A stretch of DNA of 64,000 nt. It comes from Euwallacea fornicatus. Its lineage: Eukaryota; Arthropoda; Insecta; Coleoptera; Curculionidae. The stretch's first letter is position 1. Every line of letters begins with the position of its first letter. Below are positions 50,347 through 63,223 of the stretch, piece after piece. The stretch is taken from the NCBI RefSeq assembly GCF_040115645.1, contig NC_089574.1, positions 248,001 through 312,000 on the forward strand, given 5' to 3'. Position numbers and translations under genes: made by a program. The notes beneath the pieces are model-generated. The model saw nothing but the letters and a program-made list of their open reading frames with translations. It made no database searches and was not told the origin of the DNA.

Positions 50347-53300
50347 CAACGGTACCGTTTTCCTAGGGAACTCCAACTACCACCCATCACAACATTAACA
50401 TCTACAAAGTCTATTGGGATTTTTCAAAATTGAACGACCCTTAACCGCACTTGTTTTAATTCCGTTATGTTTCTGATACTTGATTTAGCTAACAATGAAA
50501 ATAAAAACTCCCTAGTGTTACATTGCAACTGACAACGATACGTAAATAAATCATTCCGAAGGGCTTTTTCTATATTACTGAATGTGATAAAACAAACAAA
50601 AAGCGTCCGCGTTTTGAAAATATTTCAATGGAAAACTGCAAAAAAGCGTTAATGAAAACGTTTTAATTTTGCATAGTAAGGCTATAAAAACATCACGGCG
50701 TATCATTGTTTCGGATTTCATGTTTAGGGTAAATTATAGTTTAATATGAAATATAGTGATTTGAATTTTAGGCAGGTTTTTGGGTCCGTCGCGTGTCTGA
50801 TGGATATTAGATTCTCACGCTCAATACAGTCAGCATTGGCTGGTCTAATCTCGCTCCGTTCACATAATTTATTTTAATTAAATTTTGTAGCAAAAACGAA
50901 TTCATCCTAGGAATTTAAATGAAATCTTAGACTGAACATTGCTGGCCTGTCAACATCAATAATTTGTTGATTACCAGTGTCCCAGTGAGCTACACAATTG
51001 ACCTCGCATTTGGTATGTAACACAGCCATAACGGGATATTTCCCTATTTTCAACATTGATTGGCCTCACGGTTGACAGATGGCCGAGTCCTTTGCCCTGG
51101 AAAATGACAATTTGAAATTTTAATTTCCCCATTCGCTCAGATTACAAGTCCTTCAAGGACAGTGGGGTCCGGCTAATAACTTGATTAAAATTTCAGAGGA
51201 TTTTTCGAAATAGCGAAATTCTTCAGCATTCGAAAAATTATTTCATTTTGGGAAATCAACGATTGGATAATTGAAACGATTTAGCTGAACCGTATAAGTG
51301 CAAAATTATGGTTATTTCCTCTATCGGTTGTCGAAATTGGATTAAACTGAAATGGCCCGTTGAATGTTCCGTAATCATCGTTCGACATAATAAATTATAT
51401 ACCTAATAATACGGCATGTCAGCCCACGTTGATTTCCATCACTAAAATATTCGATTAAGGTTCAGCCAGGCTCTAGTCAATTTTGGAGCTATCAAATATT
51501 AGCATGCAATAGGGACTCTCTTTAACTGAGAGGAATTAAATCTTGTTCTATGTGAAAATATTACATCCAGACTCAATATCAAAACTCGAAAACTAAAAAT
51601 TGAATTGCGTTAAAATGAAACTATATAGTAGAAAAAATGTTTCAGTAATAGAGATTCAAAAGAACATTTATTAATACTGACAACCCGTTAAACAGGAGTA
51701 AACATACGTGATTATTCTTCTCCATTAGCTAACGAGAGTTACGAGTTTCGAAACTTCTCGAATTAAATTTTAAGACATTTTACTTCCTGGTATATAACTA
51801 ATTTAACGAAATCTTTTAATAGAAAGTAGGAACTAATACTTGACCAAATAGTAAACCAACTACTTTTACGAGAGGGCGCTAGTGCTGGCACGGGCCATAA
51901 AAAATAAAAAGACCCAAACTTCCGGCCGTAAAACAGCGATATTTTCAAACTTTTATTTTCTTCCGAACCTTCATTACCCGAACCGTCGCCATTTGTAAGG
52001 CCCAAAAACGAAAGTTGAACATAATTTACTCGAGCTTTAGTTAGAATTTATTGCAAGTCTAGGTACACGAACGCTCAGATACTTTTTCCTTCCCCGCAAG
52101 ACGAAAGAAGTAAAAAATCCATACCACCAGTTCCACGAAATTTATCGATGAGTTTAACTTTTTAAAAAAACTCATCTATTTTCTTTTCGGTAAACGACAG
52201 TTTCCAATCGTAGGTGAGAGTGCATTTATAATAAATGCGAAGTTACAATTAAATCTATTTTAAAGGTTTATAGAATGGCCTTGACATTACATTTGGAAAA
52301 GTCATTTAATCCTGCTATTTAATCGATTTAAACAAAAATTTTACATTTTCGAAAAAATGTGAAGATTCTTAAAACTCTATTGTATTTTTTGGCCTATAAA
52401 CTTCTCTGATGTACCGGACGCTCTATATACTATTTGCAATCCAATAACTATTTCGCCGACTAAAATTATAGCACTCAAAGAAGATATTTTGGACTATCGA
52501 GTTAAGGCAAAACTTCTTGAACAATACATTTCTATTTAAAGCTACAACTAATCAAAGATCGCTAAAAATTCGTAAATGTGTTTACTCCTTTCTGAACCGT
52601 TAAATTTAGAGAAATTGAGAAATTGCTAGTAGGAATACTAAATTACCGCATTTAGAAAATACTGCTTGCCAATCTCTACTTAAGGGTACAATTTTCTAAA
52701 CAAAATTAAATACTTCGAATGTTTTACATGTTTTGAAACCGAGTTAGTTCGTCAGACCCTCCCACTAAATATTGCTGATAATTTACGGGTTCTAATGGTT
52801 CCAGTATAGCTGTTTACAACGTAAATACTATTTATTAACTCCAGAACCAAATACAACTACAGTTCACCAACAAATAGCAGACTGATGCATCTCTAGCTAC
52901 TACTAAACATTTTATTACTGAATATAACAATCGCATCGTTCTTATAGCTGCACTAGACGTACATTTACTCATTCGTAACAACGGTATCTTTATCTACATA
53001 GCTAAAGATCCTATGACCAGAAGGTTCCACAATTTCCTTACAAACATGCAAACATTAACATAAACTAGTATACGAGAATATTCGACATACATAAGAAGCA
53101 ATAAATCACTCGCTTAGCGCTCACGATAAACCTCTTTTTGTCTCTGTCTTTTACCTGCGGCAACCGCAAGCCAAAATTAAATAACTCAAGTGCAGACATT
53201 GGGTTATGGCGTCTCTAACCTGAGCTAACCTGAATTAGCTCATCTCCGTTCTGAACTCCAATTTTCCAAAATTGCTACAGTACGAAGTAATATATACTTT

Positions 53301-56300
53301 TTGGTTTATGAATTTCGCTGAAAAACGTGAAAACTTTGAGATATATAGATGAGACAAAGAGACAAAGTCTTGATTAGCATATGTTATGTGCTTAGAATTG
53401 AAATTCAACTAAAATGCTGCTTTTTCTGTCTTAAACTCTATCGTAAATAATAGTGAAGAAATGAAAACTTTATATCGATAAGTTCCAAAAAATAATTTTT
53501 GCGCCTCATCCCTACTTGAAGCTGCAATTTTGTGAGTAAATACTAATTTTCAATTTTTTTTTCCTACTTTGTGATCGAAAGGGGAAAACGTCAGGTATGA
53601 ACATCAATTTTTCCATTCGTTATAAATTGAGACTGAATCACTCAAACCCAAGTCTATTGGATGACAAGTTGGGCAAAAATAACTCGATTAGCTTATTTCC
53701 CGTGGGGGCGACAGTTTGCCAAAAATTGCTTTGAATCGGTACATTTTGTATAGTTTTCTGGGCTTCTAAATTACATCAAGTAAAAATAAAATATTCCATT
53801 TGGGATACCTTTACATGCAAAATTCAAAGAATAAACTTTTATTGTTGAGTTGGGTCAATGGCATTTGGATGGAACTTGAATTTCTAAAAACCATGAATTA
53901 TTTGTTTTTTTTTATATGCTATTTGCTTGTTTTTATAATTTACGAAATGAACATTGATTTCCACACGATTGGTTGAATCTCAATTATCATTCTTATAATT
54001 AACAGCAGGTTAACAGAGACGTCATATTTGAGTGGTCACGTTAAGTGAAGGATTACTATTAGAATAATTCGATAATGTTAAACTGTGCTTTAAATCTTAA
54101 GATTTGTTGCTTAAAGTAGAGGTTTCTGAGCCATTAATGGAGCTCAGTATTGTAGTATGAAAACCAGCAGTAACAAAGTGCGAATATCTGTTAAATTGTG
54201 TAAATACGAGAATAACGTACTAAAATAACAACAGACAGAACTAGAATGAGCTTTAAGGTACTGCGATTTCGGGAAGGTCCTAGAGAACAATAAAAAAATT
54301 ATAATGACATCCAACTTATGTTAGTAATTGGATTAATAATTGAACATGTGAAGCACACCATTTAACGCCACTGGTAGGTTCACACGGACGCATGATCCGT
54401 CTGGTACTAATGGAACGTCCCGTTCAAAGAATGAAATAATTTCGAAATGTTAGTCTTGGATTAACAATGTTATTTTACGATCACAATTCGTCCTGAGCAA
54501 TAATACTTTTATATGAACGGAGCAGTTCCTAATTCATGAAAATCTGGCAAAAATTATGATAATAATAATAACGATGAATTTTTATGATAAATACTAAATC
54601 AAAACGCGGCACTTTGGATAATCAAAACTTTGAAATGGAAATAACTGTCTGTTGCAATTGTCGAGAGCACCAATTTTGGAAATTGCAAAATAGCAGATTG
54701 CTGAACTTACGTTGGTAATAAAATTAAAACGCCGTTCCTTACAGCAAGAAAGTTTCCAATTCGATGCGATGGTTTTTCTTCCAGCATAATATTGTTTTTC
54801 GAAAAATTGTCTAATAACGGTCCTTTAAGCACTTCTTAATTTTAACGTAGTGATAGTAGTCCTTCGCCGTTAACAGTATTTTAATGAAAAATAAAGATGA
54901 CTCAAATGAAATTTTATCGAGCAAATTACGTCCACAAATGCTATGAGGCGCCGCATTTATTGCAGTACTAAAACTCTTGCATGGAAACTAACAGTTGACT
55001 GATATGGAGCATCACTCAATTGCTAAGAGAAATTACACGATGGCAATAAAAAATAAAAGAATATCCAAATAAAATTTAATAACTGTAACGCTAAGCGCTA
55101 TTTCAAAGATGAGTTTTCTGTGACATCAACAATGCAGGCAACGACAATGTGTCGCCATGTAACACTGAGTCGTCTAAGAAAAGTATATTCTAGAATTTAG
55201 CGTATATATCTAGATATAGCCAAATAATCTGACGATAGACAGACGTTAGAAACCAAATTAATTTGCAGCATTTTAAGTTATTAAAACTCGTAAATTGCGA
55301 CAGAAATTTACTATCGGGGAGAAAATATTTCAATTGAATACAAAATTACTAAAAATAAAATTAAATACTGCAACGTTATCTTTACGTTACAGTTATTTCA
55401 TTCACGCTTACGTCATTTTGACTAGCATACGTTTGTCCTGTTACTGTGGGTGTCCAACAATATAAAATAAAAATTTACCGCGAAACTAACACATGAAATC
55501 AAACTGGGGACAGTTATCGAGAGGAATATGCAAGCAACTAAGATATAACGATACATGGTGATATAACGTTAATCTTACGTTCATGTTTAAATAAAGCTGT
55601 TCTGGCTATGAATATTTTGACATTGAAGCTGTAATGTTATTGGAAACAACAAGGTATCAATTAGGAAAACCATAAAAAATCACCAAATCCAATAATGTTA
55701 AATTGACGTTAATAACGATGTCAAAACCGTATTACATTAAAAATTCATTAAATTAAAATTTAATCATGGAGCCACATGTTGTGAACAGATGTTGCTGTGT
55801 ACTAATAATAACTTTGGAACGCAACTTTCATTCCTGGCAATAATTTGATATAGCAACAAATGCCTACTCCTACAAGGAGAACTGGGAAGTACAGGCGAAT
55901 ACAATAACGTCGCATTTCTGTATTAAAAAATAATTTATAACAGTACATAATTTTCGATTTTATTACAACTTCGAAATAAAATATAATTTATAGTAGAGAT
56001 TTAGCAACGACACGTTAAGGTTGCACAATGATATCTGTTATCGTTAAACTTGGAATCACCTCCTGATATAGAATGGTGTGATAATGTAATTTTTAACTAC
56101 CAATACTTTGACATAAAGATCTCAGTCTGATGTTTAGGCGCTAACAGAAAATATCCATAATGATGAAAACAAGATAAAAGTAATAGACTGAATAACGTTA
56201 TAATCAAAGCAAATATTAAAACGTTTGTGATAATGATAACCTTATAATCTCAGAACGAAGGCCCGTTAGCTTTATAATCAACACCTTCATATAAAAATGC

Positions 56301-58881
56301 AAGTCTATTCTGGGGACTGAAATAGTCAATGCTGTAACCGATTAATAGTCCAAATGGAATTTAAATTAAGGGATTTCCATGCGAACAGCTCGGAGGCTAT
56401 TTTTGTAATGGAGTTCCCCTTTTTCCAGTATAAATTTATTTGTCTAACAGTGGCCGTACGGATACATATATCCATTAAATGGGTCGAATATATCGGTAAT
56501 TGAGTTGATGAAAGCCGGTAGCTGTATTGACAGTAAATAATTTACGAATCTGTCATTAGTCAATCATTATTTGCAGCAATCGAGATCGATTTCCGTGCTA
56601 GAGACGATGTGGCCTAATGTAGGACATGTATAGAAGTTCTAGTTTGTTTATTTTATTATTAGGGAATTTGTCGTGTTAGAACGCAAAAGGAGATGTATAT
56701 CAATGTGGCCGCAAATAAACTAGAAATTAGTTTTTCCTTTTTTATTCAAAATTAGCACTGCGTATGGTTGGAAAATGTAAATGTAAGCAATGAAATGTGA
56801 CTTATCGGACAAGAAAGGTTTATGTTAATGGCTATACTACAGCTTACCTGCAACGAAGCAAAAAACAACATAAATGTAATCGGATATTTCTCAAAAACTG
56901 ACTAAAATGTCGCACAATTTGGGTAATTGAAAACTCCCGTCCCTCATCACTCTACAAATTTGAATGTCACCGTTTCGTAAATTTTCGTGATGCACATAAG
57001 ACAGTAGCCGCATTGTTTATGTGTTAAAACTAGAAATATGCACTAGATCCTTCCTCTAGTGGGTAATATCTACGAAACGGCGGGCCAGAACAGACCGGAA
57101 ATCCACATCCATTACAGCGTAGATAACAATGGCCGCTTTAATTCAGTTCTGTCGCTGATCTAAACAGTTTCCTTTGTTCGGGTTAACGGCAAAAGCGATT
57201 TATGCGTGTACGGTTACCTTCCTTAGCATTTTCCCCAAACTGCCGCAGTGGATCATATGCGGAACAGCGATACGATGGAAAGGTCAATGCGGTCCTCTTG
57301 TTTGACATAACGGTCGCATTGTTAATGTATGTGTGTTAGTAATGGATAATTCAAGTATGGTTATAGAACTGGGAGATTAGCTCTGAGGAGTACGATGGAA
57401 ATTGTGTAATTGAAGAGATAAAGTAGTCTGTGCAGAAGTATTGTGCGGCGCTCATAACTGTATCAAGGAGATGAGCAAATAAAGCAAAGGAATTATTCAT
57501 TTCGTATGGTAACAGCGATATTCGAGATTTAACTCGTTTGTTTTTGTCGATATGCGGATAACTTGTTTAGCATACGAATATAGACAAAATGCAGACATAA
57601 ATGTGAGTTAGCAATTTGAATTTTCCTCCAGGAGGAGCATGTAAAAAATATTGAAAAAAAGTATGCCGCCAGAGGTAATTTTTATCATAGTGGCTTCAAT
57701 GCATACATTCTCTAAAACGCAGATCTACACATATTTTATTAAATAATCATTTTTTAACTTTCGAGGTGGATAAAGATGCAGAAGAGGATGAAGAGAAGTA
57801 GAAGGAAGAGGATAAGGTTAATTGATAAAGTGGAGGAGTCCGATAGTTTTGAAGTTCTGGAGAGTAGTTCATTTGCTCCTAACTTTAGAGACTAAAATGA
57901 AAACATCTATACGACATTTTTAAGAAATGTCTAAATTAGCAAGTTAGAATGATTTGCGAAAGCTCTAATTTATTTATTAGAGTTTTACTGTCATGGACAA
58001 TTATTTGTTTCACAACAAGATTAGTTCTAAAAAAGCTAAAACCCCTGAACCTACTTTTCTTGGCTAAAGTCCGAAATTGGAGAATTAGTTTCCGAAAGTT
58101 TTAAGTTTGGTCAGGCCCATTGATCCCTTGCCAGGAATTATTCCCACTCCATGCTTTCAGAGGCCAACTTTTTTCTTAAACTTTACATCCGTATTGCTCA
58201 AAAAGAAAGTTTATCGCGGAGATATAAGCAAAAAAAGCCGTTGGATACACAGGCATTATTTTTTAGCAATCTAATTAACGAAGTTTTAGATATTTACCCG
58301 AATCAAGTTATACTCGCCGATGGCAGAGACAAAAATAACTTCGGAAGTTCCATTAGAAGTTATTGAAGACAACAGAACAAAAAATGACATAAATACAAAC
58401 GTAATTGCTGGATTGTTCGCAAAGTTGTTAAAAACGCCGTCAGGAAACTTAGCCATTCTCCCGACAACGTCACAAAGTTTTTCGTGTGCGGGCTTTTCAA
58501 TTATCGAAATGCATTCTTCCTCGATGCCGACTTTTTATTTCGTGTTTGTTTTGAAGCAGAGCAGCGGTCAAAACACGTCGAGAAATATTTATATCAAATC
58601 CTGCCAAACTTTCTTTCCATTTCGTCCTTTTTATTGAACTTTATTTGCTCAGCTACGAAGTTTATTATAGTTCACTACCATTGCTGCTGTGCTGCCGCTT
58701 GGTTTCTGTTTAACTTTTGAAATGTGCTCGATTTCCTTTTAATTTCTTCGCAACAGGGATGTTTATCGTGGTTTGCGAATTTCCTGTTTGCGCTAGAACT
58801 GAAAGTAACAAAAATAATAATAATAAGCATTTGATTTTGCTCAAATTCCTATTAGCAATTGATAATAATTCACTAACATTT
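50347..58881. other. No recognisable gene
   Basis: Very few reading frames exceed 60 codons between 50 and 58 kb, and the region 53900-56350 is especially AT-rich with many TAACG-type motifs. Frames at 58151-58637 open MAETKITSEVPLEVIEDNRT but have no recognised domain, and a second frame overlaps them. The blocks 50700-51450 and 56300-57600 are GC-richer and may include conserved noncoding elements. Confidence 0.45.
57770..57840. repeat. Purine-rich low-complexity tract
   Basis: Dense GAAGAG, GATGAAGAG and GGAAGAGG strings on the plus strand form a short purine-rich simple sequence. No open frame of useful length runs through it. Confidence 0.5.
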
Positions 58882-59016
58882 CATAATATCACTAATATTC
58901 CATAATATCACAAATATTCCATAATATCACTAATATTCCATAATATCACAAATATTCCATAATATCACAAATATTCCATAATATCATTAATTTTTCCATA
59001 ATAACACTAATATTTG
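58882..59016 (+). repeat. 19-bp minisatellite, ~7 copies
   Basis: Units of 19 bp, CATAATATCACTAATATTC or CATAATATCACAAATATTC, start at 58882, 58901, 58920, 58939, 58958 and 58977, with a degenerate last copy at 58997. Position 12 alternates between T and A, so higher-order duplication of unit pairs is possible. It ends about 150 bp before the Tc1-like relic at 59170. Confidence 0.95.
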
Positions 59017-59169
59017 CTTAAAGCATCTTTATCCATGTACAAAAAACTGGATATTATGCAGATTTAAACGGGAACAAAACCTGTTGAAAGCGCAATCAAC
59101 ATCAAGTTGAAATGTAAATCGATTCATAGCTAAACTAGTCAAAATGAAATAAGGCCCCTTGTGATTATG

Positions 59170-59765
59170 CTTGCAATTTCGTTCGTTTTTGGATATGGAC
59201 CAATGAGGACTCGTTTTCTTTATAGATGAGTCAAGATATCGACTTAACCGCAACGACGCACGTATTCGAGCATGGAGACCTAGACGTGAGCGATATTTAC
59301 TGTAAAATGTGAGAGAAACTGTCCATTTAGGAAGGAGCTCCTTTATGGTCTAGAGAGGGTTTTTTCCGCAAGGCGCATCAGTCTGCATATCTTTCGAGAT
59401 GGAATTGTGAATGTTCGTCGTTACTTAGAAGATATTGTAGACCGTTACGTCATCCCATTCGCAGCAAAAGAAGATCTAAACTGTGTTCTTCAACAAGATA
59501 ATGCGAGACCACACACCGCGCGGTTAGTAACACAATGCCGTCAGGAGCACAATGAAGTTTTGAAGTGGCCAGTCAATTCGCCAGACCTGAATCCCATAGA
59601 ACATCTTTAAGATGTTCTTCAGAAAGGGTTAAGAGATCGTCAATCTGCCGAAAATTTAGATAGTCTGGCAGAAATGCTCCAGGAAAATGGAACGATATTC
59701 CACGAGAAATGACAGAAAACCTAATCAACTCTATGCGCATACGGTGTCAAGAAGTCTGATTAGCC
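59170..59765 (+). pseudogene. Tc1-like transposase relic
   Basis: The reading FFIDESRYRLNRNDARIRAW, then RPRRERY, keeps the first catalytic Asp before a stop. From 59407 another frame gives VRRYLEDIVDRYVIPFA, then QQDNARPHTARLVTQ (second Asp) and WPVNSPDLNPIEHL (Glu), with a stop where Trp is expected. The tail reads KGLRDRQSAENLDSLAEML and then breaks down. One residue is missing between the second Asp and the Glu compared with the usual DD34E spacing. Terminal inverted repeats were not found and the N-terminal DNA-binding region is not recognisable. Confidence 0.87.
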
Positions 59766-59769
59766 CGAG

Positions 59770-62341
59770 GCAGACACACTCATTATTAATTCTCTTTGTC
59801 TATTGTATTTGTTAAGTTTACTCCAACAATACAATTAGGTAAAAAATTAAATATCTACAGTCATTCTTTAATATCTTTATCACTTGTGGCTCAATTTTTA
59901 AAAACTAAATGTTATGTTTATGCTTGATGATTCCCTAAGTAACCCAATATTTTTTAAGTTTTCAAAAATGTAGAATTAACTTTATCAACATTCAAATAAG
60001 TGATTCTTAATTTGTTTTGATAGATTTACAAATGGGTAAAAGTATACTTTACACAATGGCAAATATTTAAAGTGATTAGGATGGAGAGATTTTAAGCCGT
60101 CCATTAAAAAATGGTGAAGAGTAATTTTTTGGCATGAACTCTTATGAATGTACACATAACTATTGGACCATAGTTCAAAGCAGGAAAAGACTTTATCAAA
60201 GGCCCAAACGACCGAACAATCTCCTTTATTATGCGTCACTTTATATTTTACTCAATCTACTACCATATGCAGAAACGAAACAAGCTTAACTCCACATTCA
60301 TGGCAGAATAAAGCAGAGAATTATAGAACTGATATAAGAATTGAATTGCGTTAGCTTTTAATTTCATGAAATTGTCGTTCAATTCACGCATCTTAAGCTC
60401 AATTAATTACTGACACAGTATCAAATTTCGTGCTGGAAGTTGGCAATGTCTGAACAGCAAGTACGGTCAATGAAAGGCAAATTCAGGTATCCATAAATCC
60501 GTCAGTGGAACAAACACGAATTTGACGGGAGCAATCAGTCACTCGAATCGAGACAGACGAATCCTGAATCCCTCGTTACTTTAGCAGAAACACATCAATC
60601 CTTTCGAGGTAATGGGTTGGCTCGAAACTATTCTCTAAGTATCAAATTTCACAGGCGATATATTTTCATCAGGGACTTGAATTAGAACCTAAATATCGGG
60701 TTAAGCTAATGCCTTCGAGGATTTGGGAGTTGCTGTTTCGCTTAAAACAGACGGCCTCTGCTTGCGCTGACAAAATCCTTATACACCCATAAAATACTGA
60801 TAGAGAACCCTCTTTTTACGTCAAATCCCATTCGGAGCTAATTCACTTCGGCCCGATTCCGAAAAGACTGTTGTACTTGGTGTCGGGCCTAAATATCGCC
60901 CTAAATAAATAAAAGCTTTTTCATTTATCAAGGGAAATTTAAGGTGAGCGACGACCAATAAAGACTTAAAAGGAATCTTAAATAAGGGCTTTAAAATATA
61001 AATAGGCGGGAATTTCGGATCATTCTGCCGCATCACAATGAACCGATTAGATTATTTCGATTGTTGGAACGTGCGCTCGAAATCTTCACCAAACTATTTA
61101 AAAAGTCAAAGCTTGTTTCTTCAACTATAAGTATTAAAGAGGTGTACTCTACCTATAACATCTTATATTGGCCGACTTTGAAACTGCAGGATAGATATGG
61201 CCCAAACTTTCGCGAGTTATGATATTAGATTCAGGAAGGAACTTACGATATTCGATTCGACTGGCTCGAGTATGAACTTTAGTGCGATTCCGCACATATT
61301 AATGCCGGTGTCTTGGAACCAGGCTACGGGTCTATGGCAAATTTATTGGCTTTAGTTTAGCTTCGCTCTATGCGAACTTCAGAGCATCTTTAAAGCATTT
61401 TAATCCGAATTTGTGTCGATTTTATTCAATACCAAACCTTATCTTATGCGAGTTTTCTGATATTTGAAAGTAGGAATGGAGACTATTTGGATGTAAAATA
61501 AGTGAACATAAACAGACGTATACGATCAAGCAAATAAATTGCAAAACGCCTGAGGTTGTCCAACAGTAGAGATGCAGGTTGCGTGAATTCAATGACTTCT
61601 TGAAATTTCCTGAAATTAATATTCCCATATCCGAGTCAAGCTTTAGACCATCAAGTCGCTTCCAGTACTCTACAACATTGCAATATTCGAAGAATGTTGT
61701 AGTTGAAGAGCAACTGTAAGCTAAAATTTGCTCGCATCTTGAGACGGATCTGTGTGGACTTAATGTTTTTCTGCAGTAAAACTCCTCTAAGGCCAAGATT
61801 TTCGATCTCCTAGCACCATTGCCAGCAAGATCATTTACGTGAAAATTAAGAAATTAGCCAACGTTCTGTCGATTAGGTTTTTTCAGTCAGAGCTACAATC
61901 CGCACAGATGCGTATCAAGGTGAGAAGAAAAGAGTTTCCTAAACTTCTGGTAACTTTTCGAGAAAGATAGTTAACATAGAAATGACGAAAGGAAAACAGG
62001 GCATTGGTCAATTTGTCTATTTCGATGGAAATTGTCTTGTTGGCAAAGTTACCAGGAGTTTGAAAACTAGATCACCTTTCTGGCAACTTTGGAAGACAGA
62101 TACGATGGAACCGCCCCAATACTCTGCCTTTATTTTAATGTTTCCATGGAAATTATTCTCTTGGTAAAGTTGCTAGGGCTGTCCCGCAAATTTAGTATGT
62201 GGAAGAAGGTTTCTAAAAACTTTTGAAGCACAATAAACTATTCACATATTTTCGCAAGATCTCTACTCTCAAAAGGTCAGAAAAGTCGCTACGTTATTTG
62301 TAGTTTTTAAAAAAGATTTCCTCAAGGTATGCAACAAAATA
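59770..62341. other. No recognisable gene
   Basis: Reading frames of 84 codons (59985-60239, minus) and 124 codons (61422-61796, minus) were examined and show no recognisable domain. The block 60400-61400 is moderately GC-rich. No repeat or RNA gene was identified. Confidence 0.45.
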
Positions 62342-62343
62342 TA

Positions 62344-63221
62344 CAGGGTAAGTCGGGAGGATCGTGCCAAACTTCAGGAGCGTGTTGTACATGAAAAATA
62401 AATGTAAAAAAATTCAAATGTTGTTATCCGATTTTCGTTTGTTTACAAGTTATAGCGTAAATAAAATTAAAACATAAAATTTTAAAAATTTATAAATTTT
62501 ATTTTTATAAAGTCGAAAGTAATTTTCAACATAAGTTTTCAGTAAACGTGTGGTGTGGTATGATTGAAAGTTATTTAATTGGCCCTTTTATTTTGGAGAA
62601 TCCCCTCACGGGAGAACGCTACTTGAATATCCTTCAAAATGAATTGCAGAGACTTTTTGAGGATGTTCCTTTAAACATCCGAATCCAAATGTACCATCAG
62701 CAGGATGGGGCTCCCGCACATTCTGCTCGACAGATTAAGCAACATTTAGACGAAACGTTTCCTGGACGTTGGATTGGTCGTGGTAGCCCTATTAGTTGGC
62801 CTCCAAGGTCTCCAGACCTCACACCACTAGACTATTGTTGGTGGGGTTGGTTCAAGACTGAAGTGTACAGAGTAAAAGTGGACACTCAAGATGCACTAAT
62901 TCAACGCATTAGAAATGCTGCGGCTGCCATTAAAGAAAGACATGAAACAATCAGGAGCGCAACGAATGCTCTTCATAGACGAAGCCGAAAATGTTTAGAA
63001 GTTAATGGCGATATTTTTGAACATTTACTATGATATCCAAACGTTAATTTATGGAATTTCTTATGAAATTTATAAATTTTTCAAATTTTATGTTTTAATT
63101 TTATTTACACTATAACTTGTAAACAAACGAAAATCGGATAAGAACATTTGAGTTTCTTTACATTTATTTTTCGTGTACAACACGCTCCTGAAGTTTGGCA
63201 CGATCCTCCCGACTCACCCTG
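62344..63221 (+). mobile_element. Internally deleted DD41D-type transposon (878 bp)
   Basis: Terminal inverted repeats of about 158 bp (62344-62501 and its partner ending at 63221) begin CAGGGT-AGTCGGGAGGATC and agree at roughly 95% of positions. TA flanks both ends (62342-62343 and 63222-63223). The interior keeps only the C-terminal half of a transposase, so this is a deletion derivative. The close match of the ends and the unbroken reading frame make it the youngest-looking element of the window. Confidence 0.95.
62461..63033 (+). CDS. Truncated DD41D-type transposase, reading frame open
   Basis: The frame is open from 62461 to the stop at 63031-63033. Conserved protein begins at about 62539 with SVNVWCGMIESYLIGPF, then ENPLTGERYLN. 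HQQDGAPAHSARQIKQHL carries the second catalytic Asp and WPPRSPDLTPLDYCWWGW the third, 41 residues apart (DD41D, the spacing of rosa/Visitor-type ITm elements). The tail ends EVNGDIFEHLL. The helix-turn-helix region and first catalytic Asp are missing. The left terminal repeat runs straight into the middle of the gene, so the internal deletion joined them. The first in-frame ATG is at 62560. It cannot catalyse transposition. Confidence 0.85.
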   Translation: MKLKHKILKIYKFYFYKVESNFQHKFSVNVWCGMIESYLIGPFILENPLTGERYLNILQNELQRLFEDVPLNIRIQMYHQQDGAPAHSARQIKQHLDETFPGRWIGRGSPISWPPRSPDLTPLDYCWWGWFKTEVYRVKVDTQDALIQRIRNAAAAIKERHETIRSATNALHRRSRKCLEVNGDIFEHLL

Positions 63222-63223
63222 TA

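Noticed and set aside
58320..58637. Plus-strand frame starting MAETKITSEVPLEV
   Set aside because: Protein-like at its N-terminus but weak start context, no recognised domain, and a competing overlapping frame. Kept as unresolved rather than annotated.
59985..60239. 84-codon minus-strand frame next to the Tc1-like relic
   Set aside because: A transposon origin was considered, but no conserved block could be matched in any of the three frames.
61422..61796. 124-codon minus-strand frame
   Set aside because: One segment (SDMGILISGNF) faintly recalls a LINE endonuclease motif, but flanking blocks of such a domain are missing.
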